DNA of 64,000 bases from Pseudomonas lactis (GTDB lineage Bacteria; Pseudomonadota; Gammaproteobacteria; Pseudomonadales; Pseudomonadaceae). Of this stretch, positions 19,611-28,058 are shown piece after piece. Position 1 is the first letter of the stretch. The number at the start of each line of letters is the position of its first letter. The stretch covers positions 186,001-250,000 of the forward strand of contig NZ_JYLO01000003.1 in the NCBI RefSeq assembly GCF_001439845.1, given 5' to 3'. A model generated the notes under the pieces. It was not told where the DNA came from. It made no database searches and saw only the letters and a program-made list of their open reading frames with translations. The translations under genes were made by a program, and so were the position numbers.

Positions 19611-20431
19611 GTGACGCGACGATTCATCCCATCCGGTTTGTCCTCAGTGATGTGGACGGGACGCTATTGCATCCCGACCACAGCCTCAGCCAACGCACCG
19701 CCGATGCCATTCGCGCGATGCGCGAGACCGGGGTGCTTTTCAGTCTGGCCAGCGGGCGTCCGCCCAAGGCCATGCGGCATTTGATCGAAACCTTCGGTAT
19801 TGATGTGCCGGTGGCGGGCTTCAATGGCGGCACGTTGGTCAACCCGGATGGCAGCATCCTGGTTGCCCACCATCTGCCGGCGGAAGCGGCACTGATCACC
19901 CTGGCGCTGTTTTCGGCCGAGTCGGACGTGGAAGTCTGGGTGTTTGCCGATGGTGACTGGCTGCGCCGTGATCCGCCCGGGCCCATGGTGCAGCGCAAAG
20001 CTGATGGCTTGGGCTATGGGCCGGTGGTGGTAGAGAGTTTCGAGCCGTACCTGGACCGGGTCGACAAGATCGTCGCCGCTAGCAACAACACCCAGTTGTT
20101 GGTGGAGCTTGAAGCGCAATTGCAGCCCAAAGTGCAGGGGTTGGCCCAGGTGTCGCGTTCGCAACCGGTGTACCTGGACGTGACCGCGATGCTGGCCAAC
20201 AAAGGCGAAGCCTTGAAAACCCTGGCCGAGCACCTGGGCGTGCCGCTTGCGCAAACGGCCGCGATTGGCGACGGTGGCAATGACCCGGCGATGTTTCATG
20301 TGGCGGGGTTGTCGATTGCCATGGGCCAGGCCGAAGAAACCGTCAAGCGCCAGGCCAATGTGGTCACCGGCAGTAATGTCGAGGACGGCGCTGCCGAGGC
20401 GTTCGAGCGTTTTATTCTCACCGCACGTTAA
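19607..20431 (+). CDS. HAD-superfamily sugar-phosphatase, Cof type (class IIB)
   Basis: The 274-residue product has motif I VLSDVDGTLLHPDH (residues 12-25), motif II LASGRPPKA, the Cof-type cap domain in the middle, the lysine motif NKGEALKTLAEHL, and motif IV AAIGDGGNDPAMF near residue 225. These enzymes dephosphorylate small phosphorylated metabolites. Overlap with zwf by four bases suggests a role in trimming sugar phosphates of this pathway, but the substrate is not shown. It is the last gene of the gnd-zwf operon and is followed by a long hairpin. Confidence 0.88.
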
Positions 20432-20450
20432 TGACTGACGTATGACTGCA

Positions 20451-20487
20451 CAACTTCCAGCTCAAGTTTTACTTGGGCTGGAAGTTG
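20451..20487 (+). terminator. Hairpin after the gnd-zwf-HAD operon
   Basis: CAACTTCCAGCTCAAG and CTTGGGCTGGAAGTTG pair over about 15 bases around a five-base loop. There is no long T run on either strand, so it may be a weak bidirectional terminator or an mRNA 3' stabiliser between two convergent genes. Confidence 0.6.
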
Positions 20488-20497
20488 CTGCATGCAA

Positions 20498-20758
20498 TTA
20501 CTTCGGCATTGCCCACTGTTGCAACTGGTGGCCCTCTTTATCGAGCTCGGCACGGGCCTGCAACAATAGGTTTTCAAGTTGAGCCGGGTCGGTATACGCA
20601 GTGGAGGACAGCTGTTTGCTGCCGATGCGGGTGTTGGTACGGTCGATGACGCTCAGGCTGAGGGCGCCAACGCCATCGTGCCAGGCCACGCACTGAAAGG
20701 GCTGGAAAGCACGGTCTGCAATCAAAAGAGCTTCGTTGATGCGCAGCGGAGCGTTCAT
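20498..20758 (-). CDS. Conserved small protein of unknown function
   Basis: The product has 86 residues from ATG 20758, preceded by AGAGAAGA. The frame is open upstream to 20860, but that extension is low-complexity and lies in the promoter region. The sequence is soluble, with MNAPLRINEALLIADRAFQP at the start and a mixed middle SLSVIDRTNTRIGSKQLSST. The C-terminal helix is rich in charge (ENLLLQARAELDKEGHQ). No signal peptide or motif is visible. It resembles small DUF proteins common in Pseudomonas but I cannot name the family. It is convergent with the HAD gene. Confidence 0.7.
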   Translation of the reverse strand: MNAPLRINEALLIADRAFQPFQCVAWHDGVGALSLSVIDRTNTRIGSKQLSSTAYTDPAQLENLLLQARAELDKEGHQLQQWAMPK

Positions 20759-21102
20759 TTGGGTCTTCTCTCTGTATGCCCATTCAAGTGAGTACCGGCG
20801 GTTGGGCTGACCGTGCGGTGGGTTACTTGTACTGATGCACGATGGTGGGGTGCGGGTCACATGCTAGGGCAAGAAATTTTAACTTTCCCTGATTGACGTC
20901 ATGTAAGCGGCTGTTTTGAAAGCGCAATAAGCCTTTCACTGGCGGGCAACTTCGGGCGCGCTACGAAACAGGCATGGCTTTTTGCCCACACTTATAGCGA
21001 AATGGTACAAGGTCAGCGTCAAGATCTTGCTAGGGTTACCAGCAGTCGCCACAAACTGTTGTTTCTAAATAACTTTAACAATCTTGGCGCCAAGGAATAG
21101 TC
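20759..21102. other. Intergenic region between divergent genes
   Basis: This 344-base region lies between the small unknown gene and the sigma54-type regulator. I see a perfect 8-base palindrome TGACGTCA at 20894-20901 and an AT-rich stretch at 21060-21085 before the regulator ATG. No clear promoter boxes, terminator or small gene stand out. Confidence 0.5.
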
Positions 21103-22425
21103 ATGATTGCGACGCCCCCCCAACGCCGCTTACTGGTGGTCGACCCCTGTGACGACTGCCACGGGCTCTTGCCCGGTTTACGCACCGCCGGCTGGGAAGT
21201 GGACAGCTGTGCCCTGGAGGCGGTGGGTGAGCGCTCCTGCGATGTGGGCCTGCTGCGTTTGCAACGTGACCACCTGGAACGCCCCGAAGCGGTCAAGGAG
21301 TTGATTGGTCGCAGCGGCACCGAGTGGATCGCCGTGCTCAGCCAGGATGTACTGCGTTTGCAGAACGTCGGCGATTTTGTCTGCGAATGGTTCTTCGACT
21401 TCCACACCTTGCCCTTCGATGTGTCCCGGGTGCAGGTGACCCTGGGCCGTGCGTTCGGCATGGCGCGCCTGCGTGGCAAGGGCTACGCGCCGGTGGATGA
21501 GCCCCACGAATTGCTGGGCGAGAGCCGCCCCATTCGTGAGTTGCGCAAGTTGTTGTCCAAGCTGGCGCCGACGGAATCCCCGGTGTTGATCCGCGGTGAC
21601 AGTGGCACGGGTAAAGAGTTGGTGGCCAAGACTTTGCACCGCCAATCCCAACGGCACGCCAAGCCGTTTGTCGCGATCAATTGCGGCGCTATCCCTGAGC
21701 ACCTGATCCAGTCCGAGCTGTTCGGCCACGAAAAAGGCGCGTTTACCGGCGCTCACCAGCGCAAGATCGGGCGTATTGAAGCGGCCAACGGCGGCACGCT
21801 GTTCCTCGATGAAATTGGCGATCTGCCGATGGAGCTGCAAGCCAACTTGTTGCGCTTTCTTCAGGAAAAGCACATCGAACGCGTCGGCGGCAGCCAGCCG
21901 ATACCGGTGGATGTACGCGTGTTGGCCGCCACTCACGTCAACCTTGAGGCCGCGGTGGAGAAGGGCGCGTTTCGCGAAGACCTGTATTACCGCCTGAATG
22001 TCCTGCAAGTGGTCACCGCGCCGTTGCGTGAACGCCATGGCGACGTGGCGATGCTGGCCAACCATTTTTCACGTTTCTATAGCCAGGAAACCGGGCGGCG
22101 CCCGCGCAGTTTCAGCGAAGAGGCCTTGGTGGCGATGGGGCAACACCCGTGGCCGGGCAATGTGCGTGAACTGGCCAACCGCGTGCGCCGCGGCCTGGTG
22201 CTGGCCGAAGGGCGGCAGATCGAAGCGGTTGACCTGGGGCTGCAAGGCCAGCAGGTTATTTCGGCACCGATGGCAACACTGGAAGACTACAAACACCGCG
22301 CCGAACGCCAAGCGCTGTGCGATGTGCTCAACCGGCACAGCGACAACCTCAGTGTCGCAGCCCGCGTGCTGGGGATTTCCCGGCCGACATTCTACCGGTT
22401 GCTGCACAAACACCAGATCCGCTAG
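21103..22425 (+). CDS. Sigma54-dependent enhancer-binding regulator (VpsR-like), probable fap activator
   Basis: The protein has 440 residues. An N-terminal VpsR-like receiver-type domain (1-125) lacks an evident phosphoacceptor pattern. The sigma54 AAA+ domain (about 137-370) has Walker A GDSGTGKE (165-172), an intact GAFTGA loop (212-217), Walker [11 protein letters not shown] (231-240) and [15 protein letters not shown] Fis-type helix-turn-helix, [20 protein letters not shown], ends the protein. Because GAFTGA is intact it should contact RNA polymerase-sigma54. It lies convergent to the fap operon, whose first gene has a sigma54-type promoter and upstream palindromes, so it is the obvious candidate activator. 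That link is inference. Confidence 0.9.
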   Translation: MIATPPQRRLLVVDPCDDCHGLLPGLRTAGWEVDSCALEAVGERSCDVGLLRLQRDHLERPEAVKELIGRSGTEWIAVLSQDVLRLQNVGDFVCEWFFDFHTLPFDVSRVQVTLGRAFGMARLRGKGYAPVDEPHELLGESRPIRELRKLLSKLAPTESPVLIRGDSGTGKELVAKTLHRQSQRHAKPFVAINCGAIPEHLIQSELFGHEKGAFTGAHQRKIGRIEAANGGTLFLDEIGDLPMELQANLLRFLQEKHIERVGGSQPIPVDVRVLAATHVNLEAAVEKGAFREDLYYRLNVLQVVTAPLRERHGDVAMLANHFSRFYSQETGRRPRSFSEEALVAMGQHPWPGNVRELANRVRRGLVLAEGRQIEAVDLGLQGQQVISAPMATLEDYKHRAERQALCDVLNRHSDNLSVAARVLGISRPTFYRLLHKHQIR

Positions 22426-23051
22426 GGCGGGTAGACCCAACGTGGGAGCAGGCCTGCGAAAGCGGTGGTTCAGTTAAAGCTTCAGTGGCTGACATACCGC
22501 CTTCGCGAGCAAGCCCGCTCCCACAGGGGATCTGTGCCAGGCGCTGATTCTGTGGGCAATGCATGGCCAATGTGGGAGCTGGCTTGCCTGCGAAAGCGGT
22601 GGTTCAGTTAAATACTCAGTGACTGACACACCGCTTTCGCGGGCAAGCCCGCTCCCACAGGGGATCTGTGTCAGGCGCTGATTCTGTGGGCAATGCATGG
22701 CCAATGTGGGAGCTGGCTTGCCTGCGAAAGCGGTGGTTCAGTTAAATATTCAGTGACTGACACACCGCTTTCGCGAGCAAGCCCGCTCCCACAGGGGATC
22801 TGTGCCAGGCGCTGATTCTGCAGGCAATGCATGGCCAATGTGGGAGCTGGCTTGCCTGCGAAAGCGGTGGTTCAGTTAAATATTCAGTGACTGACACACC
22901 GCTTTCGCGAGCAAGCCCACTCCCACAGGGGATCTGTGCCAGGCGCTGATTCTGTGGGCAATGCATGGCCAATGTGGGAGCTGGCTTGCCTGCGAAAGCG
23001 GTAGTGCAGTCACAGATGCAGCAACTGACACAACGCCTGCGGGCAAGCCAA
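22426..23051. repeat. Tandem REPIN array (four full units plus a partial fifth)
   Basis: Units begin at 22441, 22571, 22705, 22839 and 22973 (period 130, then 134). Each carries a REP arm starting (T/C)GTGGGAGC, a loop with GGTTCAGTTAAA and CAGTGACTGACA, a reverse arm GAGCAAGCCCGCTCCCACA, and a 45-base spacer with GGGGATCTGTG and GGCAATGCATGGCC. The units are nearly identical, so they arose by recent tandem duplication. Short frames beginning MAMHCPQNQR inside the units are repeat artefacts. The array separates the convergent regulator and fapF genes. Confidence 0.9.
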
Positions 23052-24359
23052 TCAGAAGTAATACGGGAATTTCAGGCTGAACGTAAAGTCCGGCGCATCA
23101 TCGGTCATGCCGATCGCCAGGTTCGGCACGATGGTCAGGTTATCCGAGGCGGCAATGGTCATGCCCACGTTGAAATAGCCGGCGTTGGCATCGCTGGACA
23201 CCACCGATTGCCAGTCGCCGCCATCCGGCTTGAGCTTGCTCTTGCGTTGCACCAGGTCGGACACCGAGAACGACATGCTCATCTTCTCGTTCAAGGCAAA
23301 CGCTACGCCGACCCCGAACTGGAAGCTGTCGCCCAGGCGCACCTTGCCTCCCACCTTCTGATTGACTTCACTGCTGATGTCATCGAAAGAGTCTTCAAAG
23401 TTGTGGGTGTACGACAACGAACCGAACAACACGGCCGGGTCGAAGGTCTTGACCAGGGAAATGCCCGGCGTAACAGACCAGACCCCGTTACCCGTCGGCA
23501 GGCTTTCGGGCACGTAGAGGTTGTCGTTGTTCGGTTGCTTGACCAGTTTGATGCCGAAAGGCTCCTTGCCCGTCGGTGCCTTGACGCGCACGGACACCAC
23601 CGCATCCGGCAAGGTCGGGGTTTCGTCGAGGAACTTGTAGGCCACGCCAAAGTTGGCATCGCCGATGGTCGGGTCGCGGGTCACGGAGCCTTCGGAGGTG
23701 GCCGTGGCGTCGTTGCCGGCGCCGCCCGACTGGTAGGTGGACTCGCGGTACACCACCGGCACGTTCAGGTCGAACTGCCAGCGGTTGTCGACGTTGTAGC
23801 GCCCGGTGAGGTCCAGGGTCCAGCTGTCGGACTTGATCCGGTCCAGGTTGATGTTGCCCAGGAAGATCGAGTCCAGCGCCAGGAAACCATTGAGCGTCAA
23901 CTGGCGCGCGTCATAACGGGCATACGTGATGCCGGTTTCCACGCTGAACTTGCCGTTGCCGAAAAAGCCGCTGGCTTCGTTGTACAGGTTGCTCACACTT
24001 TGCGCAGGGGCCGAGTCGTCCTTGAGGGCCTGGCCGTAGGAGCTGCCACCTCCGCCAGCGCCTCCGGACGCCGCGGCTGCGCCCGTACCGCTGGCCGCGA
24101 CAGCGTTAGCGCCGTTCTTGAAGTCGGCAGGTGATTTAGCCAGGCGCCTGGGGGCAGGCGTTGCCGGTTGGTCCTCGACCTGGCGCACACGTTGCTCCAG
24201 CACCGCCAGAGCTTTTTGCTGCACGTCGTAACGTTGCTTGAGTTCCAGCAGTTCCTTCTTCAGGGTTTCGATGTCAGCGTCTGGCGCGGCATACAGTACG
24301 GATGCGGGCAAGAGCGTACTCAAACAAACCACCGCACGTAGCGATAACGATCGATGCAT
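23052..24359 (-). CDS. fapF: FapF, outer-membrane amyloid secretion channel
   Basis: The product has 435 residues. It has a signal peptide ending VLYA, then an N-terminal coiled coil at about residues 28-65 ([20 protein letters not shown]), a linker rich in A and G, and a beta-barrel domain ending [11 protein letters not shown] with a C-terminal aromatic. FapF is a trimeric pore whose coiled-coil plug opens for export of Fap subunits. It is the last gene of the operon, 49 bases after fapE. The order and the neighbouring fapA-E genes make the assignment firm. Confidence 0.93.
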   Translation of the reverse strand: MHRSLSLRAVVCLSTLLPASVLYAAPDADIETLKKELLELKQRYDVQQKALAVLEQRVRQVEDQPATPAPRRLAKSPADFKNGANAVAASGTGAAAASGGAGGGGSSYGQALKDDSAPAQSVSNLYNEASGFFGNGKFSVETGITYARYDARQLTLNGFLALDSIFLGNINLDRIKSDSWTLDLTGRYNVDNRWQFDLNVPVVYRESTYQSGGAGNDATATSEGSVTRDPTIGDANFGVAYKFLDETPTLPDAVVSVRVKAPTGKEPFGIKLVKQPNNDNLYVPESLPTGNGVWSVTPGISLVKTFDPAVLFGSLSYTHNFEDSFDDISSEVNQKVGGKVRLGDSFQFGVGVAFALNEKMSMSFSVSDLVQRKSKLKPDGGDWQSVVSSDANAGYFNVGMTIAASDNLTIVPNLAIGMTDDAPDFTFSLKFPYYF

Positions 24360-24408
24360 GAAATAAGCCGTCCTTTTCTAATGCGTAAGTGTCGAGGGTC
24401 AGCGTAGT

Positions 24409-25152
24409 TCAATAACCGAGCGTGCGTAGGCCTTTAAGTTGATCCAGGTTGCAGTTCAACGCGGCGTTGTTCAGCCCGTTATTGTTCATCACGACATTGA
24501 TCTGGGTGATGTTTCTGACAAGGTTGCTATCGCCGGTCAAAACCGTGCCCTGCAGCACGTTCCCCGCGCCGATCTGTTGCAGGCTGTTGCCCTGGTTGTG
24601 ATTGGCCTGGATGGCCATCTGCACGCCGCCACTGTTGGCCGAAACGCTGACACGGCCCGCGGCGCTGTCGCCGGTCACTGTGCCGCCAGCCACCAGCACC
24701 TGGCCGGACTGCAGGTTATTGGCGGGGGTAACCCCATTCTCGACGTTGATGCCCACATTGTTGTAGGCGGCGTTGCCATCGCCGGCGGTGCGCACACTTT
24801 GGGTCACGCCCTGGCCGCTGCCGAGGCCGGCACCCCCGACCACATTGCCGGTGCCCGTGTTGGGAGGGGTACCGGTACCGGTCGAGCCGGTGGTTTGCAC
24901 ATAGAACTGAGGAGTAATGGTGGTTTTATCGATCTGCATGTTGGCCGTGCCGGTAATGTTGCTACCTTCGGCATTGGTCCAGGTGCTGCTCATGACAATG
25001 CCAAAGCTGATGATGCGCCCCGGCATCACGTAACGGCCACGCAGCTCGGCCATTTCGGCGTCCTTGAGTTCGATGGGCTTGAACCCCGAGGACGCATAAG
25101 CAGGCATTGAGGCGGCCAGACACAAGACCGTCAGCCAACGGGAAGTGTTCAT
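24409..25152 (-). CDS. fapE: FapE, minor amyloid component
   Basis: The 247-residue exported protein has signal peptide MNTSRWLTVLCLAASMPAYA. The conserved FapE block LRGRYVMPGRIISFGIVMSS is near residues 38-57. A Gly/Thr-rich region follows, and the C-terminal part is repeat-like with N-rich motifs (NNNGLNNAALNC) and a late cysteine. FapE is found in Pseudomonas fibrils as a minor component and may help extracellular assembly. It lies between fapD and fapF, 37 bases from fapD. Confidence 0.92.
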   Translation of the reverse strand: MNTSRWLTVLCLAASMPAYASSGFKPIELKDAEMAELRGRYVMPGRIISFGIVMSSTWTNAEGSNITGTANMQIDKTTITPQFYVQTTGSTGTGTPPNTGTGNVVGGAGLGSGQGVTQSVRTAGDGNAAYNNVGINVENGVTPANNLQSGQVLVAGGTVTGDSAAGRVSVSANSGGVQMAIQANHNQGNSLQQIGAGNVLQGTVLTGDSNLVRNITQINVVMNNNGLNNAALNCNLDQLKGLRTLGY

Positions 25153-25189
25153 CTGCTGCTCCTGGGGCGTCCTGCCCCTTATTGCGCTT

Positions 25190-25870
25190 CTAGAAGAAGT
25201 CGCTCTGGATAAAACCGAAATCCATCAGCTCGGCATCGCCCACGGGCCGGAACTCATTCATCTGGCTCTTGGCGGTCAGCGGCAGGGGCGGGTCGAGCAA
25301 CACGTTGGCCTTGTCGTAACCCTCGCCCAGTACGGCGAAGACAATGCCATTCCAGCCTTTGACGAAATCGTCATGGGAATAGCGCTTGTGGCCCAATACG
25401 GGGTCGCCGATGTACACCCAGTCCTTGTCGGCCCGTTGCAACACCACGAAGTGCTTGTAGCCGCGGATTTCCAGCAGCACCACCACGGGGATTTTCACGG
25501 TCAGCAGGGTCTCGGGCGCGATCTTGTAGCCCCGGGCACGCATGCCGATGCTTTCGAGGTAGCGCTTCATGTCGAGCATGGAAAAACCCTGAGTTCGTAC
25601 CAGGTCCTGGTCGGCGGTGACCAGCATGCCTTTGATGATGTGTGCTTCGTCGACGTCCAGCCAATAGGCCTGGCGCAGGATGGTGGCGAGTGCCGCGGCA
25701 CCGCAGCTGAAATCGGTTTTCTGTTCCACCAGGTTGGCGAACCTGCGTTCACGGATGCTCTCGACCTTCTTGAAAATCACCGCACCACCGGGCATGGCGG
25801 AAACCGCCATGGTGCCTGCCCAGGTCGTGCCGGTGAGCAACATCAAGAGGGTGAGGGTCGCGATACGCAT
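25190..25870 (-). CDS. fapD: FapD, C39-like peptidase of amyloid export
   Basis: The protein has 226 residues from ATG 25870; the upstream open frame runs through fapC DNA and the terminator. An N-terminal signal segment (MRIATLTLLMLLTGTTWAGT) is followed by a peptidase C39 fold: catalytic cysteine 56 in KTDFSCGAAALAT, histidine 140 in GYKHFVVLQ and aspartate 156 in YIGDPVLGHK. FapD is thought to act in the periplasm and is needed for export through FapF. It follows the terminator after fapC, so its expression depends on read-through or a separate start. Confidence 0.93.
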   Translation of the reverse strand: MRIATLTLLMLLTGTTWAGTMAVSAMPGGAVIFKKVESIRERRFANLVEQKTDFSCGAAALATILRQAYWLDVDEAHIIKGMLVTADQDLVRTQGFSMLDMKRYLESIGMRARGYKIAPETLLTVKIPVVVLLEIRGYKHFVVLQRADKDWVYIGDPVLGHKRYSHDDFVKGWNGIVFAVLGEGYDKANVLLDPPLPLTAKSQMNEFRPVGDAELMDFGFIQSDFF

Positions 25871-25895
25871 GATCGAATGACCTGTTGGACACTGG

Positions 25896-25924
25896 AAAAA
25901 AAAAGGGCCTTGTCGCCAAGGCCC
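25896..25924 (-). terminator. Intra-operon terminator between fapC and fapD
   Basis: GGGCCTTG and CAAGGCCC (25905-25912 and 25917-25924) form a perfect 8-base stem with a 4-base loop. On the minus strand it is followed by nine T residues (A run 25896-25904). It begins eight bases after the fapC stop and ends 26 bases before the fapD ATG, an ideal position to reduce transcription of fapDEF relative to fapABC. Confidence 0.88.
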
Positions 25925-25931
25925 CGTTGGA

Positions 25932-26666
25932 TCAGAAGCGCACGCCGCTGGCGCAGACGCTGCAACCTTGGCCGATCGACAGGCTGTTGCTGCCTTGGTT
26001 GCCCGCACCGGATTGCAGGTTGACACCTACGTTGCCGGAGTTGCGGTTAACCGAGTTGTCGAGGCTTGCGTTGTTGGACACGTATTGAGGCTTGCCATAA
26101 CCATGGCTGCTGGCGGCCGTGTTCAGGTAGCTGTTGTTGAGAGAGTTCTGCTCGGTGTTGGAGGCCGCTGCGATGTTCTTGCCGTCAGCGGTGGTGATGG
26201 CCAGGTTGTTTTTACCCTGGTTGCCCTGGCCGGCCTGGCCGTTGTAACCCACGTTGCCGGAGTTGCCGGTGATGGAGCCGTCCAGGGAGGCGTTGTTTTG
26301 CGTGCCTTTATTGACGAAGTTGTTATGCGAGCTGCCTTGGTCGACATCAATCACGGCAAACACGGTGGCGAAGTCGCCTTTGGCACTGGAGATGGCGCCG
26401 GCGTTGTCAGCCTGGTTGCCGGAACCTGATTGTGCGTTGACCCCGACATTACCGCTGTTGCTATTTACCGAGTTGTCGGCTGATGCGTTGTTCTCGGTGT
26501 TGGTGTCGTCGAATTTGTTGTGTTCGCTTTTTTGCACATCGGTGACGACAGCGGCCACGGTACCGGTGGGTTGTGGGGTTGGATGCCAGCCACCCGCTTG
26601 AGCAGCAGCAGCCATGAGTGCGGCGAGAGCGAAAACCATTGGTTTCAGAGCCATTTGAGGTTTCAT
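25932..26666 (-). CDS. fapC: FapC, major functional-amyloid fibre subunit
   Basis: The 244-residue precursor has a signal peptide ending AAAQA. Three imperfect amyloid repeats occupy about residues 59-94, 124-159 and 198-233, each built on NNAS-x-D-x-S-x-NSGNVG and QSG-x-GNQ-type blocks rich in N, G, S and Q. Linkers of about 29 and 38 residues separate them. The C-terminus carries the conserved CSVC (235-238), a CxxC motif needed for regulated secretion in this family. AAGGAG precedes the ATG well. FapC forms the extracellular fibres that stiffen biofilm. The linkers are short compared with some P. aeruginosa forms. Confidence 0.95.
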   Translation of the reverse strand: MKPQMALKPMVFALAALMAAAAQAGGWHPTPQPTGTVAAVVTDVQKSEHNKFDDTNTENNASADNSVNSNSGNVGVNAQSGSGNQADNAGAISSAKGDFATVFAVIDVDQGSSHNNFVNKGTQNNASLDGSITGNSGNVGYNGQAGQGNQGKNNLAITTADGKNIAAASNTEQNSLNNSYLNTAASSHGYGKPQYVSNNASLDNSVNRNSGNVGVNLQSGAGNQGSNSLSIGQGCSVCASGVRF

Positions 26667-26734
26667 GGTGTTTCTCCTTGCTTCTAATTAGTTGGTTAAG
26701 TGTTGGTACGGTCTAACGAACGTCTACCAAGCGG

Positions 26735-27286
26735 TTACTTGATAGTGATGCCCAGGGTGTTAGCCACTCGGTTCCCCACCCCGGCACTCTGGTTCACCTG
26801 TGTCACTCCTCGGCTGCCGGTGAAGGCCTGGTCGCTGGTCACGACCTGGCGGCTGCCAGTGGTGGGGGTGAGCCCTGAGTCGGTTGCCAGCGTCGTCGTG
26901 TTCTGTTGCAACAGGACGCTGTCATCGATGCTCTGCGGGCCAGGGTTGAGGCTGATCCGCACAGCGTTGATGGATTGGTTATTGGCCCCGGCCGCCTGGT
27001 TGATGCCCAGCACACCGTTGCCACTGCTGAATGAGTTGCCCTGGATCGCTGCCTTGGCGTTCAGGGACGGGTCGACCTTGCCGTCGACGCGCTGAATGTC
27101 GACGTTGGTGGCCTGGCCACCGAGCGCGATGGCGCGACTGTTGGACATTTGTTGCTGGTTGCCGGCGGCCTGGTTGACCGACAGCACACCGTCGTACTGC
27201 TGGCCGCTGTTGTTGATCACGGCAGTGTTGTCGGCCATGGCCGTGGCGCTGCCCAGCAGGGCGACTATCAACAGGGCGCGCTTCAT
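26735..27286 (-). CDS. fapB: FapB, minor fibre subunit and nucleator
   Basis: The product has 183 residues from ATG 27286 (an in-frame GTG lies one codon upstream). The signal peptide is [18 protein letters not shown]. Three imperfect FapC-like repeats follow: DGVLSVNQAAGNQQQMSNSR, NGVLGINQAAGANNQSINAV and GVTQVNQSAGVGNRVANTL. FapB resembles FapC but lacks the C-terminal CxxC; by family knowledge it nucleates fibre growth. Its start codon overlaps the fapA stop by one base (TGATG), indicating translational coupling. Confidence 0.93.
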   Translation of the reverse strand: MKRALLIVALLGSATAMADNTAVINNSGQQYDGVLSVNQAAGNQQQMSNSRAIALGGQATNVDIQRVDGKVDPSLNAKAAIQGNSFSSGNGVLGINQAAGANNQSINAVRISLNPGPQSIDDSVLLQQNTTTLATDSGLTPTTGSRQVVTSDQAFTGSRGVTQVNQSAGVGNRVANTLGITIK

Positions 27287-27744
27287 CACTTGCCCCCCAT
27301 CATGCTGCCGAGATTGTTGAGCGGCGCCATGCCACGCTGGATCGAGTCGCTGATCTGCCCGCCCATGCTGCTGCCGCTGCCCGCACCGTGGCCGGCCGCT
27401 GCGCCAGCGCCAATTGTCGACATGCTGTTTTGGGTGGCGCCCAGGCCCGACAAGCTGCCATTGGGCTGAAGGGTGCGGGCAAGGCTGGAACCACTGCTGA
27501 TGCCGCCAATGTCCCTGTCGCTGAGTTCGCCGGTCAGGGCGCTGTTGATCTCTTTGCTGGGGTTGGCATTGGCAGTGTTGGGGTAGGGGTCGGGCAGCGA
27601 GGTACGCCCATACATATGGCCTTGCACGGTGCGCCCGGTCACGATCACGCCGTCACCTGCCTGGCTCGTCAGGCTGACACCGGCACTGAGCACACAGCTG
27701 ATCAGAAGTACGTTTATCGACGAGGCGTGTGTGAGTGTGTTCAC
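27286..27744 (-). CDS. fapA: FapA, amyloid chaperone-like component
   Basis: The first gene of the fap operon has 152 residues and starts with GTG at 27744, preceded by AAGGA at eight bases. An N-terminal hydrophobic segment ([20 protein letters not shown]) is a signal peptide. The mature part contains [20 protein letters not shown], a Gly/Ser/Ala-rich region and a C-terminus rich in M and G ([10 protein letters not shown]). FapA is the least conserved Fap protein; deletion in other strains alters fibre composition. The sigma54 promoter lies about 55 bases upstream of the start. Confidence 0.9.
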   Translation of the reverse strand: MNTLTHASSINVLLISCVLSAGVSLTSQAGDGVIVTGRTVQGHMYGRTSLPDPYPNTANANPSKEINSALTGELSDRDIGGISSGSSLARTLQPNGSLSGLGATQNSMSTIGAGAAAGHGAGSGSSMGGQISDSIQRGMAPLNNLGSMMGGK

Positions 27745-27796
27745 GGCGGCAGTCCTTATTCTTCACGCTGACCCTAAACAGCGTTATCAGGGAAGG

Positions 27797-27812
27797 AGCA
27801 GGAGGCGTGCCG
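27797..27812 (-). promoter_or_regulatory. Sigma54 (-24/-12) promoter of the fap operon
   Basis: On the minus strand the sequence CGGCACGCCTCCTGCT has GG at 27811-27810 and GC at 27799-27798, separated by exactly ten bases, and fits the consensus YTGGCACGN4TTGC with few changes. Transcription would start near 27786, leaving a leader of about 42 bases before the fapA GTG. Confidence 0.75.
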
Positions 27813-27874
27813 CTTTTTATTAGATGTTGTTATTCAAGGGGTTGGGCTTAAGTCGAGGCAAAGTGATGGCAACT

Positions 27875-27951
27875 CTGTTTCAGCTTTGAAACAGCCCTGA
27901 GCGCTTGAGATATGCCTGTACTCACCTCACGCTGTCTCAGCGATGTAACAC
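27875..27951 (-). promoter_or_regulatory. Two upstream palindromes, candidate activator sites for fap
   Basis: CTGTTTCAGCTTTGAAACAG (27875-27894) is a perfect 8+8 inverted repeat with a 4-base spacer. A second copy with the same spacing, CTGTCTCAGCGATGTAACAC (27932-27951), matches it at 13 of 16 arm positions. A further half-site TGTGACAG lies at 27956-27963. The sites are about 90 and 146 bases upstream of the predicted start, the usual distance for enhancer-binding activators. Confidence 0.65.
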
Positions 27952-28058
27952 TGCCTGTGACAGAACCATGAATCCGCACACGGCGTGCGATGCAGGCGAG
28001 GCAGGTGTTTCAAAAATGGACACCCGCGGCCCAAACGTACCCGTTCGTGCGAGCGGGC

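Noticed and set aside
22349..22972. Repeated short frames starting MAMHCPQNQR
   Set aside because: They are the same frame repeated by the REPIN array; the identical sequences reflect DNA repeats, not protein conservation.
22441..23040. Possible CRISPR array
   Set aside because: The period is 130-134 bases, the units are palindromic REPINs, and the 'spacers' are identical to each other, unlike CRISPR spacers. No cas genes are present.
25871..26026. N-terminal extension of fapD into fapC
   Set aside because: The extension reads through fapC coding sequence and the terminator; ATG 25870 begins a proper signal peptide.
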